Below, one piece after another: positions 45,474-53,964 of a stretch of 64,000 bases of DNA. Every line of letters starts with the position of its first letter. Positions within the stretch are counted from its first letter, which is position 1. Position numbers and translations under genes: made by a program. This DNA comes from Streptomyces longhuiensis. GTDB lineage: Bacteria > Actinomycetota > Actinomycetes > Streptomycetales > Streptomycetaceae. A model generated the notes under the pieces. It did not search any database and had not been told where the DNA came from. It saw nothing but the letters and a program-made list of their open reading frames with translations. The stretch lies in the NCBI RefSeq assembly GCF_020616555.1, contig NZ_CP085173.1:7084001-7148000 (forward strand), in the 5' to 3' direction.

Positions 45474-45533
45474 CTATGTCAGCCGACCGACCGTGGGGGA
45501 CGAGAGGAGCACCCACATACGTACTGCGTTCAT
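45474..45533 (-). CDS. Putative 19-aa leader peptide upstream of GNAT/IF-1
   Basis: Reads MNAVRMWVLLSSPTVGRLT then TAG. It has a near-perfect Shine-Dalgarno (AGGAGGTGA) 6-8 bp before ATG 45533, far stronger than that of the downstream GNAT gene. A vegetative-type promoter lies 40 bp upstream. Between its stop and the GNAT start is a hairpin, roughly CGGGAGCGCC / GGCACTCCCG with one mismatch (45441-45467). This layout is that of translational or transcriptional attenuators that respond to slowed ribosomes. Role inferred; peptide unknown. Confidence 0.6.
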   Translation of the reverse strand: MNAVRMWVLLSSPTVGRLT

Positions 45534-45572
45534 GGGTCTCACCTCCTCGGGCTGCGTCACGGTTCGGGCCAG

Positions 45573-45602
45573 ACATTAGGCGAGCTCACGTTGGGGTGTC
45601 CA
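45573..45602 (-). promoter_or_regulatory. Promoter of the leader/GNAT/IF-1 operon
   Basis: Minus strand TGGACA (45597-45602), 18-bp spacer, TAATGT (45573-45578). A start near 45566 gives a leader of about 140 nt before the GNAT ATG. Confidence 0.65.
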
Positions 45603-45614
45603 CGGAATTAAAAC

Positions 45615-45652
45615 GGCAGCGCCGCTGAGCTGTAAGGCTCAGCGGCGCTGCC
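45615..45652 (-). terminator. Terminator of the GH92 gene
   Basis: Perfect 16-bp stem GGCAGCGCCGCTGAGC / GCTCAGCGGCGCTGCC with a 6-nt loop. On the minus strand it is followed by GTTTTAATT. Confidence 0.92.
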
Positions 45653-45664
45653 CGGCGTACGGGG

Positions 45665-48600
45665 CTAGCCCAGCAGCTCCACCTCCGCCACCGTCGCCGC
45701 CCCACCGGTGAACACCAGCCGGTAGTGCTTGTACGTGCCCGGCTTGCTCACCGAGAACGCCCGCGTCTGCTTGTCCCAGGAGAAGGACTCGCCGGACCGC
45801 TGGTCCAGCGTCTTCCACGACGAGCCGTCGGCCGAGGCCTCCAGCTTCCAGCCAGCCGGGGCCTTCGCCTTGTCGTCCGACGTCAGCGTGTACTGCACGG
45901 CCTTCGCGCCGTCCGTGCCGACGGGCAGCTCCACCGACTCCGAACTCGCGCTCGTCGCCGAGGAGTTGTCGAACAGCGGACCAGAACCCGTGATGGCGTC
46001 CTTGCGCGGCGACGGCACCTTGTCGTCCTGCGTGATGGAGACCGGCGCCGCGTTCTTGCCGGTGCCCCACTTCGACGGCTTCGGGCCCATCGCGAACTCC
46101 AGGACCCCGCCCTTCGCGACGACCGAGTGCGGCAGCGACGTCGACGTCCAGTTCTTGCCGTTGACCTTCAGCCCCTGCACGTAGATGTTCTTCGCGCTGT
46201 TCTTGGGAGCCTTGACGACGAGGTCCTTGCCGTTCTCCAGGTGCAGCGTCATCTTCGTGAACTGCGGGGAGCCGATGGCGTATTCACCGCTGCCCATGAC
46301 CAGCGGGTAGAAGCCGAGCGAGGAGAAGAGGTACCAGGCCGACTGCTCGCCGTTGTCCTCGTCGCCGTGGTAGCCCTGGCCGATCTCGCTGCCCGTGTAG
46401 AGCCGCGACATGACCTCGCGGACCTTCTCCTGCGTCTTGTACGGCTGGCCCGCCGCGTCGTACATGTACGTGATGTGGTGCCCCACCTGGTTGGAGTGGC
46501 CGTACATGCCCATCCGGACGTCACGCGCCTCCGTCATCTCGTGGATGACTCCGCCGTACGAGCCCGCGACCTCGTTCGTCGCCGTCTCCGGGGTGGCGAA
46601 GAACGTGTCGAGCTTCTTGGCGAGACCGTCGCGGCCGCCGTAGAGGTTGGCGAGCCCGCGCGAGTCCTGCGGGGCGGTGAAGGCGTAGCCCCAGGCGTTG
46701 GTCTCCGTGTAGTCGTAGCCCCAGATGCGCGGGTCGAACTTCGACGACTCGACGCGCCAGTCGCCCTTCTCGCTCTTGCCCTGGAAGAAGCCCGCCTTCG
46801 GGTCGAACATGTTCACGTAGTCGCGGGCCCGGTTGAGGAAGTACTCCGACTCCTCCTTGTAGTGCTTCTCGCCGGTCTTCTTGTAGAGGGCCTGGCCCAT
46901 CTGCGCGATGCCGTAGTCGTTGAGGTAGCCCTCGAGCGCCCAGGACAGACCCTCGTGGGTGTCCGTGCTCGTGTAGCCGAGGAACGGCGAGGTCTGCATT
47001 CCCTTGCGGCCCACGCCGGCCGCGGGCGGCACTACGCTCGCGTTCTTCAGAGCCGCCTTGTACGCGGCCTCCGCGTCGAACTTGACGCCCTTGACGTACG
47101 CGTCGGCGAACGCGACGTCCGACGACGTGCCGGTCATCAGGTCCGCGTAACCCGGCGAGGACCAGCGCGAGATCCAGCCGCCGTCCTTGTACTGCTGCAC
47201 GAACCCGTCGACGAGCTCGCCCGCCTTCTTCGGCGTCAGGAGCGAGTACGCGGGCCAGGTCGTGCGGTAGGTGTCCCAGAAGCCGTTGTTGACGTACGGC
47301 TTGCCGTCGACGATCTTCGCGCCGGTGTGGGTCGGGGTGTCCGGACCCGGCATCGGCGAGAACGGCGAGGCGTACTGGTACTTCGAACCGACCTTCTCGA
47401 AGCCGGAGTTGGGGTACAGGTACAGCCGGTACAGGGACGAGTAGAGGGTGGTGCGCTGGTCGGCCGTGGCGCCCTCCACCTCGACCTTGTCGAGGAGCTT
47501 GTCCCACTGCGCGCGGGCGCTGTCCCGCACGGAGGAGAACGACGACCCGGACGGCAGCTCCTGCGCGAGGTTCGCCTTGGCCTGGTCGATGCCGATCAGG
47601 GACGTCGCGAGGCGCAGGGTGACCGCCTTGTCGGCGCCCGGCTTGAAGCGGAGGTAGCCCTTGGGGCCGGTGGAGTCGCCGCCGGTGACCGGGGTGTCGA
47701 AGACGCCGTAGACGAAGAGCCGGGTCGCGCCCGCGGAGAGCCCGGACTTCACGTCCGAGTAGCCGGTGACGATGCCCTTGTCCTTGTCGAGCGTGAGGCC
47801 CGCCTGGTCGGAGACGTTGTCGAAGATCACGCTCGCGTCGTCACCGGGGTAGGTGAACCGCAGCATCGCCGCGTGGTCGGTCGGCGTCATCTCGGCCTTG
47901 AGGCCGTTCTCGAAGCGCACCCCGTAGTAATAGGGGCGGGCCGTCTCGTTCTCGTGCTTGAACGGCAGCGCGCGGCCGGTGCGGGAGGTGTCCGGGGTGC
48001 CGGACGCCGCCGACGGCATCATCTGGAACGTCTGCCGGTCGCCCATCCAGGGGCTCGGCTCATGGCTGGCGCTGAACGCCTCCATCGTCGGGAGGTTGTC
48101 CGCGTTGTTGTCTCGACTGTAGTCGTAGAGCCAGCTGAGCGAGCCGGCGTTGGTCACCGGCGTCCAGAAGTTGAAGCCATGGGGCACCGCGGTGGCCGGG
48201 AACGTGTTGCCACGCGAGAAGCCGCCGCTGGAGTTCGTGCCGCGCGTCGTGACCGCGTAGTCCGACAGATGCGCCTTCGGCGGCTCGGGCTTCGCGGCCT
48301 TCAACGCGATGTCGTCGACCCAGCCGCGGAACTTCGCCGGGCCCTTCGGCGAGTCGTACGCCACCAGGATCCGGTCGACGGTCTTGCCGGCCGCGACCGA
48401 GCCGATGGAGGACGCGACGGCGTTCCACTGGTTGACGTAGAGCCGCTTGGCCGCGCCCTGGCCCTGCGGCGTCAGCAGCCCGCCGTTGCTGTCGGTGGCC
48501 TTCAGGTCGCTCAGATAGGTGCCGTCGGTGAAGGCGAGGTCCACGGAGACGTTCGTGGCGTCGTAGTCGCGGTCGCCGTCCGCCATCGACGGGAAGATCT

Positions 48601-49477
48601 TGTACGAGAGCTCCGTGTCACGGGCGACGGCCACGTCGACGTCGAAGACCTTGTTGTACGAGTAGGCGCGCGCGTCGGCCTTGTGCGTGCCCGCGTAGCG
48701 CAGGGCCTTCTTGCCGGTGAAGCCCGCGCCGGCCTTGGCGGTGGGGGAGCCGCTGGGACCCTTGTCGACCAGGGACAGCATGTCGTCGGGCGTCGTGGGC
48801 GAGCCGGTGTCGGCGGTGGCCAGCTGCAGGTCGGCGAGCTGCGTGGCGTCGTTCGCGCCGTTGTTCTTGGTGAACTCGATCCGGAAGTGCTGGTACTCGG
48901 CCGGATTCTGGAGGTCGTACTTCTTGGTCTGGAAGCGGTCGGCGAAGCTCTCCCCGGTGCGGGTGTCGAGCGTCGTCCACTCCTTGCCGTCGGTGGAGCC
49001 CTTGAGGGTCCAGTCCTTCGGGTCGCGCTCGGCGTGGTCGTTGGCCGACGTCAGGGCGTACGTCGTGATCTTGGCCGGCGCGTCCAGGTCGTACTCGACC
49101 CAGGCCGTGGGCTCGAAGGAGAGCCACTTGGTGCTCGACTCCCCGTCGAGGAGGTTCTCCTTGGTCTCACCGCCGCCCGCGTTCTCGTCGCTGGCGCGGA
49201 CGTCCGTGACGTGGCTGTTGACATTGCCCGGCAGCCCGCCGCTGTCACCGCCGTCGACACCGGACGACCGCTTCGTCCCGTCTGCGGTGGTATCCACGGT
49301 GTTCAGCCAGGTCGGCGCGGGATCGCCCGTTTCGAACGAGGAGCTGAACTCGCGGTCGGCGTGCGGCTGTTGGCCGGGCGACGCGGCGGACGCTCCCTGG
49401 CCGGCGGCGACGAGCGCGAGTGAGGCCGCCCCCAGGGCGGCCGTGGTGGTGAGTCTGTGTCTGGATCTGCCATGCAT
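45665..49477 (-). CDS. Secreted GH92 alpha-1,2-mannosidase with discoidin-like domains
   Basis: 1270 aa from ATG 49477 (GGGAGGG upstream). Signal peptide: basic start, then AALGAASLALVAAGQGASA. Residues ~95-215 look like an F5/8-type C carbohydrate-binding domain (WVEYDLDAPAKITTYALTSA). The catalytic GH92 region follows, with PHGFNFWTPVTN, FWDTYRTTWPAYSLL, GYHGDEDNGEQSAWYLFSSL and FYPLVMGSGEYAIGSP; the DEDNGE acidic cluster is the expected Ca-dependent inverting site. A second discoidin-like domain closes the protein. It would trim mannans or N-glycans outside the cell. Upstream palindrome GACAACGTTGTC suggests LacI-type control. Confidence 0.92.
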   Translation of the reverse strand: MHGRSRHRLTTTAALGAASLALVAAGQGASAASPGQQPHADREFSSSFETGDPAPTWLNTVDTTADGTKRSSGVDGGDSGGLPGNVNSHVTDVRASDENAGGGETKENLLDGESSTKWLSFEPTAWVEYDLDAPAKITTYALTSANDHAERDPKDWTLKGSTDGKEWTTLDTRTGESFADRFQTKKYDLQNPAEYQHFRIEFTKNNGANDATQLADLQLATADTGSPTTPDDMLSLVDKGPSGSPTAKAGAGFTGKKALRYAGTHKADARAYSYNKVFDVDVAVARDTELSYKIFPSMADGDRDYDATNVSVDLAFTDGTYLSDLKATDSNGGLLTPQGQGAAKRLYVNQWNAVASSIGSVAAGKTVDRILVAYDSPKGPAKFRGWVDDIALKAAKPEPPKAHLSDYAVTTRGTNSSGGFSRGNTFPATAVPHGFNFWTPVTNAGSLSWLYDYSRDNNADNLPTMEAFSASHEPSPWMGDRQTFQMMPSAASGTPDTSRTGRALPFKHENETARPYYYGVRFENGLKAEMTPTDHAAMLRFTYPGDDASVIFDNVSDQAGLTLDKDKGIVTGYSDVKSGLSAGATRLFVYGVFDTPVTGGDSTGPKGYLRFKPGADKAVTLRLATSLIGIDQAKANLAQELPSGSSFSSVRDSARAQWDKLLDKVEVEGATADQRTTLYSSLYRLYLYPNSGFEKVGSKYQYASPFSPMPGPDTPTHTGAKIVDGKPYVNNGFWDTYRTTWPAYSLLTPKKAGELVDGFVQQYKDGGWISRWSSPGYADLMTGTSSDVAFADAYVKGVKFDAEAAYKAALKNASVVPPAAGVGRKGMQTSPFLGYTSTDTHEGLSWALEGYLNDYGIAQMGQALYKKTGEKHYKEESEYFLNRARDYVNMFDPKAGFFQGKSEKGDWRVESSKFDPRIWGYDYTETNAWGYAFTAPQDSRGLANLYGGRDGLAKKLDTFFATPETATNEVAGSYGGVIHEMTEARDVRMGMYGHSNQVGHHITYMYDAAGQPYKTQEKVREVMSRLYTGSEIGQGYHGDEDNGEQSAWYLFSSLGFYPLVMGSGEYAIGSPQFTKMTLHLENGKDLVVKAPKNSAKNIYVQGLKVNGKNWTSTSLPHSVVAKGGVLEFAMGPKPSKWGTGKNAAPVSITQDDKVPSPRKDAITGSGPLFDNSSATSASSESVELPVGTDGAKAVQYTLTSDDKAKAPAGWKLEASADGSSWKTLDQRSGESFSWDKQTRAFSVSKPGTYKHYRLVFTGGAATVAEVELLG

Positions 49478-49500
49478 GCGCGAGCACCCTCCCGGAGCGA

Positions 49501-49512
49501 GACAACGTTGTC
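49501..49512. promoter_or_regulatory. LacI-type operator-like palindrome before GH92
   Basis: GACAACGTTGTC is a perfect 12-bp palindrome with the central CG seen in many LacI-family sugar operators. It lies 24 bp upstream of the mannosidase start. Confidence 0.55.
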
Positions 49513-49728
49513 AATTCGCAGCGCAAGGTCCAGTAGGGAGGTAAGTCGCCTGCGGTGTCAAGGGTGTTGGGATCGACGGGCTGGGCGGGTGGGACGAGAA
49601 GACTGGCTCGACCATCCATTAAGCGAGGTCATCCATCGTTCGGAGCGCGCATGGGCCACTCATGGGTGCCTCATATATCCGAGAGGTCTCAACTCGGGAA
49701 AGAACGCCCTCCAAACCTGCATTTGATC

Positions 49729-49761
49729 TTGCCCAGTTAACGTGAAGTGGACTATACCTGT
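49729..49761 (+). promoter_or_regulatory. Promoter with DasR-like (dre) site for the NgcEFG-type operon
   Basis: TTGCCC (49729-49734), 18-bp spacer, TATACC (49753-49758). AGTGGACTATACCTGT (49746-49761) matches 11 of 16 positions of the DasR element ACTGGTCTAGACCACT and overlaps the -10. DasR represses GlcNAc/chitin genes in Streptomyces. The 823-bp stretch 49478-50300 otherwise holds the GH92 operator, a short ORF at 49999 and unremarkable sequence. Confidence 0.5.
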
Positions 49762-49998
49762 CGGCGTCTGGCCCGGACCGTACACAGACCGAGGCCGGGC
49801 CCGGGGGGACGGGGGGAAACGGCAGGGGGTGGCTCAAGCGTCCCCGTATCCGTGTCTCCCCCCGCGCACCCCGGTCCTCACGCACCACCCAGCTCCATCT
49901 GCGTTCCCCCTCAGCAGGGGCACAACACAGCACATCACCGCGGTGCCGGGGAGGATCCGGTTCACCGCCTGAGTCCTGGAGAAGGCGAGGACTTGAGC

Positions 49999-50103
49999 AT
50001 GGGATCCACCCCTGGCGTAGGCCATCGCGATCTGATCAAGCGGAGCGAGACTGCCGCTCCGGCCGCGGCCCCGGCGACTGCTTTTCCGACATCACTCAGC
50101 TGA
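49999..50103 (+). pseudogene. Short ORF resembling the N-terminus of an NgcE-type lipoprotein
   Basis: 34 codons reading MGSTPGVGHRDLIKRSETAA, then an Ala/Pro-rich tail and stop. The opening GVGxRDLIKRS resembles the Tat signal start of NgcE-family binding proteins as I remember it (usually with RR, here HR), but no hydrophobic core, lipobox or mature domain follows. It sits between the dre-like site and the intact binding-protein gene. Either a decayed first copy of the binding-protein gene or a short leader ORF. Low confidence. Confidence 0.35.
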
Positions 50104-50300
50104 TCACCATCGGTGCCGCCGAGCGGCTCCGAGACGACGGCGAAACGCCCCGATGTGCATCTCCGCCAACAACTCAGGCGGAGACCCACACCAGGACGCG
50201 CTAAAGAGAGAGAAGTGCGGCAAGCGCATGGCCAACCTGGCCCGGCAGCCGAACTCGCAGCAAACCCGTATAGATCCAATCGATCAGTGAGGATGCAGAG

Positions 50301-51713
50301 ATGACCATTCGTGCCGGCTCTCTTGACAGGCGGACGCTCCTGCGCGGGGCGATCGCAACTGCAGCCATGGGTTCGTTCGCGGTTGCGTGTGGCTCTCCCT
50401 CCAGCAAGGACAACGGTGATGGCGGTGGCGGCCCGAAGGGCACGAAGGGGGCCAAGAACCCGTTCGGTGTCGCCGCGAACTCCAAGGTCGATGCGGCCAT
50501 CTTCAACGGTGGCTACGGCACCGACTATGTCGACTACGTCAACCAGGTCTTGGGCAAGCAGATCAAGGGCGCCAAAGTCGTCGTCAAGCCGGTCGTCGAC
50601 ATCGCCCCCGAACTCCAGCCCCGCTTCGTCGGCGGCAACCCGCCGGACCTCATCGACAACTCCGGCGAGGACCAGATCGGCTTCCTCGGCATCCTCGACC
50701 AGCTCGAGGAGCTCGACGACGTCCTCGAGGCCAACAACTACGAGGGCAAGAAGATCGCCGACACCGTCTACCCCGGCGTCAAGGACCCCGGCACGTTCAA
50801 GGACAAGTTCGTCGCTCTGAACTACGTGATGACCGTGTACGGCGTCTGGTACTCCAAGACGCTGTTCGAGGCGAACGGCTGGACCCCGCCGAAGACCTGG
50901 AACGAGGCGCTCGACCTCGGCGCGAAGGCGAAGAAGAAGGGCAAGTACCTCTTCGTCCACGGCAAGGAGGCGGCGACCTACTACCGCACGCTCCTCATCG
51001 ACTCGGCGATCAAGGAGGGCGGCGACGAGGTCCGGCTCGCGCTGGAGAACCTGGAGAAGGGCTGCTGGTCGCACCCGGCCATCCAGGGAGTGATCAAGGC
51101 CATGGAGACCATGGTCAAGGAGAAGATGTTCGTCCCCGGCGGCTCCGGCACCCAGTTCCAGAAGGCGCAGGCGATCTGGAGCAACGACCAGAAGGCGCTG
51201 CTCTACCCGTCCGGTGGCTGGATCGAGAACGAGATGAAGAAGGCCACCAAGGCCGACTTCCAGATGACCGGCTTCCCGTCGATGACGCTCACCGACAAGC
51301 CGAAGATGCCCTACGAGTCGCTGCGCGCGGCCGCGGGCGAGCCGTTCATCGTGCCCAAGCAGGGCAAGAACCCGGCCGGCGGCAAGGAAGTGCTGCGGGC
51401 GATGCTGTCCAAGGACGCGGCCGCCAACTTCTCCAAGACGAAGCTGGCCCCGACGATCGTCAAGGGCACCGTGCCCGCCGACGGTTACGGATCGTCCGCC
51501 CTCGTCTCGCAGACGAAGATGCTGGAGGCCGCGGGCACCAACATCTTCACCTACAACTTCGTCGAGGCCTACGGCATGAACACCGACCAGCTGGTGCCGT
51601 GGAACTCGTTCCTCTCCGGTGACCTCGACGCCAAGGGCCTGACCTCGGCGCTGCAGAAGATCTCCGACAAGGTCAGGGAAGACGACTCCATCGACAAGAT
51701 CAAGGTCAGCTAG
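50301..51713 (+). CDS. ngcE: Amino-sugar ABC transporter substrate-binding lipoprotein (NgcE-like)
   Basis: 470 aa. Tat-lipoprotein signal: DRRTLLRGAIATAAMGSF then lipobox AVAC with Cys30, followed by a Gly/Ser/Lys linker. The mature solute-binding fold includes FNGGYGTDYVDYVNQVLG, PRFVGGNPPDLIDNSGED and YPSGGWIENEMKKATKADF. It resembles NgcE, the GlcNAc/N,N'-diacetylchitobiose receptor, and sits at the position of SCO6005. The ATG follows GTGAGGA. The permeases follow 7 bp after the stop; no ATPase is encoded, so the shared ATPase MsiK probably energises the importer. Confidence 0.82.
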   Translation: MTIRAGSLDRRTLLRGAIATAAMGSFAVACGSPSSKDNGDGGGGPKGTKGAKNPFGVAANSKVDAAIFNGGYGTDYVDYVNQVLGKQIKGAKVVVKPVVDIAPELQPRFVGGNPPDLIDNSGEDQIGFLGILDQLEELDDVLEANNYEGKKIADTVYPGVKDPGTFKDKFVALNYVMTVYGVWYSKTLFEANGWTPPKTWNEALDLGAKAKKKGKYLFVHGKEAATYYRTLLIDSAIKEGGDEVRLALENLEKGCWSHPAIQGVIKAMETMVKEKMFVPGGSGTQFQKAQAIWSNDQKALLYPSGGWIENEMKKATKADFQMTGFPSMTLTDKPKMPYESLRAAAGEPFIVPKQGKNPAGGKEVLRAMLSKDAAANFSKTKLAPTIVKGTVPADGYGSSALVSQTKMLEAAGTNIFTYNFVEAYGMNTDQLVPWNSFLSGDLDAKGLTSALQKISDKVREDDSIDKIKVS

Positions 51714-51720
51714 CAGCGCG

Positions 51721-52782
51721 ATGAAAGACAAGACCACCACCTCCGACACCGCGAGCAGCCGGCCCACGCCGGCCGCTCGCGGCGGGCGGCCCCGACGCCG
51801 CAAGCTCACCTTCGACCGGGTGACGTTCTTCCTCGCGTTCCTCGGTCTCCCGCTGGCCATCTTCGTGGTCTTCGTCCTGTACCCCTTCGGTCAGGCGATC
51901 TTCTGGGCGATGACCAACTGGCGCGGTTTCAGCCCGAACTACGATTTTGTCGGCCTCGACAACTTCACCAAGATGTTCCAGGACGACGTCTTCCTGAAGG
52001 CGCTGCGCAACGTCGCCCTGCTGGCGGCCTTCGTGCCCTTGGTGACGTTGACGCTCGCCCTCGGGGTCGCGGTGGCCATCACGTTGGGCGGGCCGAGCAA
52101 AGGGCCCGTCCGGGGGATCAAGGGCGCGTCGTTCTACCGGATTGTCTCGTTCTTCCCCTACGTCGTTCCGGCGATCATCGTCGGTCTGATCTGGGCGCAG
52201 ATGTACGACCCGAACGCCGGCCTGGTCAATGGCATCCTCACGTCGCTCGGCCTGGACCACTTCAAGGAGTTCGCCTGGCTGGGCGAGCAGGCCACCGCGA
52301 TGCCGGCCCTGATGTTCGTCATCGTCTGGGGGCTCGTCGGGTTCTACGCGGTGCTCTTCATCGCCGCCATCAAGGGAGTTCCCGCCGAACTGTACGAGGC
52401 GGCCAGGATCGACGGAGCCGGCCGGTTCCGGATGACGATCTCGGTCACTCTGCCGGCGATTCGGGACAGCGTGCAGACGGCGTACGTCTATCTGGGTATC
52501 GCCGCCCTCGACGCGTTCGTCTACGTACAAGCCATGCTGCCGAACGGTGGGCCGAACAACTCGACCCTGACGATCAGCCAGCGGCTGTTCAACATCGCTT
52601 TCGCGAAGCAGCAGTTCGGACTCGCCACCGCGATGGGGGTCGTCCTCGCCGTCGTCACTCTGGTGTTCGCGGCTCTGGTGTTCGCCATCAACCGCCTGAC
52701 CGGCGGTGGCGAGAGCGAGGGCGGTAAGAAAGCGCGTGGGTCCAAGGCTCGGCGTGCGGGAGCCATGGGAGGTGCCCAGTGA
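51721..52782 (+). CDS. ngcF: Sugar ABC transporter permease (NgcF-like)
   Basis: 353 aa, ATG 51721. MalF-type membrane subunit with a cytoplasmic N-terminal tail of ~40 residues, six hydrophobic segments from FFLAFLGLPLAIFVVFVLYP on, and the EAA loop ELYEAARIDGAGRFRMTISV that contacts the ATPase. The C-terminal tail is Lys/Arg/Gly-rich. The stop overlaps the second permease start (GTGA). It forms the channel with NgcG for the substrate delivered by the lipoprotein. Confidence 0.87.
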   Translation: MKDKTTTSDTASSRPTPAARGGRPRRRKLTFDRVTFFLAFLGLPLAIFVVFVLYPFGQAIFWAMTNWRGFSPNYDFVGLDNFTKMFQDDVFLKALRNVALLAAFVPLVTLTLALGVAVAITLGGPSKGPVRGIKGASFYRIVSFFPYVVPAIIVGLIWAQMYDPNAGLVNGILTSLGLDHFKEFAWLGEQATAMPALMFVIVWGLVGFYAVLFIAAIKGVPAELYEAARIDGAGRFRMTISVTLPAIRDSVQTAYVYLGIAALDAFVYVQAMLPNGGPNNSTLTISQRLFNIAFAKQQFGLATAMGVVLAVVTLVFAALVFAINRLTGGGESEGGKKARGSKARRAGAMGGAQ

Positions 52783-53687
52783 GCGTCATAGCCGCCGACC
52801 GGAAGCAGGCCAGTGAGCAGAAGCGGGCGAGCGACCAGAAGCTGACGAGAGCCGTCGCGGGCAGCGACCGCAGGTTCGCGGTGATCGCGCACGGCCTGCT
52901 GATCCTGTGGTCCGTGATCGTGATCCTGCCCATGCTGTGGGTACTGGTGTCGTCGTTCAAGACGACCAAGGAGATCCTGTCGTCGCCGTTCGCGCTGCCG
53001 GATCACTGGCAGTTCGACAACTACACACGCGCCTGGAGCGACGCGAGCATCGGGAAGTACTTCCTGAACTCGGTGATCGTCGTGGTCTGCGCATTGGTCC
53101 TGGTGATGCTGCTGGGCGCGATGTGCGCCTACATCCTGGCCCGGTTCCAGTTCCCGGGACGTCGGCTGATCTACTACGTGATGCTCGCCGGGCTGACTTT
53201 CCCCGTCTTCCTGGCGATCGTGCCGCTCTTCTTCCAGCTGCAGAACTTCGGGCTGCTCAACACGCGCCCTGGACTGATCCTCACCTACGTCGCGTTCGCG
53301 CTGCCGTTCACGATGTTCTTCCTCTACGCGTTCTTCCGGTCTCTGCCGCATGACGTGTACGAGGCCGCGCTGATCGACGGTGCCGGTGACTGGCGGGCGT
53401 TCTTCCAGGTGATGCTGCCCATGGCGCGGCCGGGCATGGCGGCGGTGGCGATCTTCAACTTCCTGGGCCTTTGGAACCAGTTCCTGCTGCCGGTGGCGCT
53501 CAACACCGACCAGAACAAGTGGGTGCTGACCCAGGGGATGGCCGCCTACGCGTCCTCGCAGGCCTACGGCATCGACTACGGTGCGCTGTTCGCGGCGATC
53601 GTGGTCACGGTGGTGCCCGTACTGATCGTGTACATCATCTTCCAGCGCCGGATCGCCGGTTCGGTGTCGCAGGGCACCTTCCGCTGA
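52779..53687 (+). CDS. ngcG: Sugar ABC transporter permease (NgcG-like)
   Basis: 302 aa from GTG 52779. MalG-type subunit: ILPMLWVLVSSFKTTKEIL in the first loop, LVMLLGAMCAYILARFQFPG, and the EAA loop DVYEAALIDGAGDWRAFFQV followed by LPMARPG. The C-terminal QRRIAGSVSQGTFR is typical of the family. Last gene of the operon; an 18-bp terminator stem follows. Confidence 0.88.
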   Translation: MSVIAADRKQASEQKRASDQKLTRAVAGSDRRFAVIAHGLLILWSVIVILPMLWVLVSSFKTTKEILSSPFALPDHWQFDNYTRAWSDASIGKYFLNSVIVVVCALVLVMLLGAMCAYILARFQFPGRRLIYYVMLAGLTFPVFLAIVPLFFQLQNFGLLNTRPGLILTYVAFALPFTMFFLYAFFRSLPHDVYEAALIDGAGDWRAFFQVMLPMARPGMAAVAIFNFLGLWNQFLLPVALNTDQNKWVLTQGMAAYASSQAYGIDYGALFAAIVVTVVPVLIVYIIFQRRIAGSVSQGTFR

Positions 53688-53751
53688 CGCCCACCGTCGC
53701 GCCGCAAGGCCGACGCCATCACGTGACCGCTGCTTCACCCGTTGCGCACAG

Positions 53752-53791
53752 GGGTCCGGCCCCGGAGAGCTGTCTCTCCGGGGCCGGACCC
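53752..53791 (+). terminator. Terminator of the NgcEFG-type operon
   Basis: Stem GGGTCCGGCCCCGGAGAG / CTCTCCGGGGCCGGACCC (18 bp) with loop CTGT. Confidence 0.93.
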
Positions 53792-53869
53792 TTGTGCGCG
53801 GCCGATGGAACCGATTTCTGTCAAGGGCTTGACGACATGGGCCCCTTCAGCGGAGCTTGGAGTTCATAA

Positions 53870-53879
53870 CTTGTACAAG
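53870..53879. promoter_or_regulatory. Short palindrome upstream of the ROK regulator
   Basis: CTTGTACAAG, perfect 10-bp symmetry in a locally AT-rich patch, 85 bp before the ROK start. Possible autoregulatory site. Confidence 0.3.
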
Positions 53880-53964
53880 GCCCGGGCACTCTCTGTGTGA
53901 CGCGGGCCACGGACGGCTCACTCAGGGGGGCCGCCCGTCAACGGGCTAAGGGTGGGATGAGTCA

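Noticed and set aside
45725..49423. Plus-strand open frame of over 1200 codons opposite the GH92 gene
   Set aside because: Antisense shadow; low-complexity Arg/Val/Gly sequence without motifs, whereas the minus-strand product has a signal peptide and catalytic motifs.
50113..50304. 63-codon frame just before the NgcE-like gene
   Set aside because: Arg/Pro-rich with no clear ribosome site or family, and it overlaps the start of the receptor gene out of frame; treated as non-coding leader.
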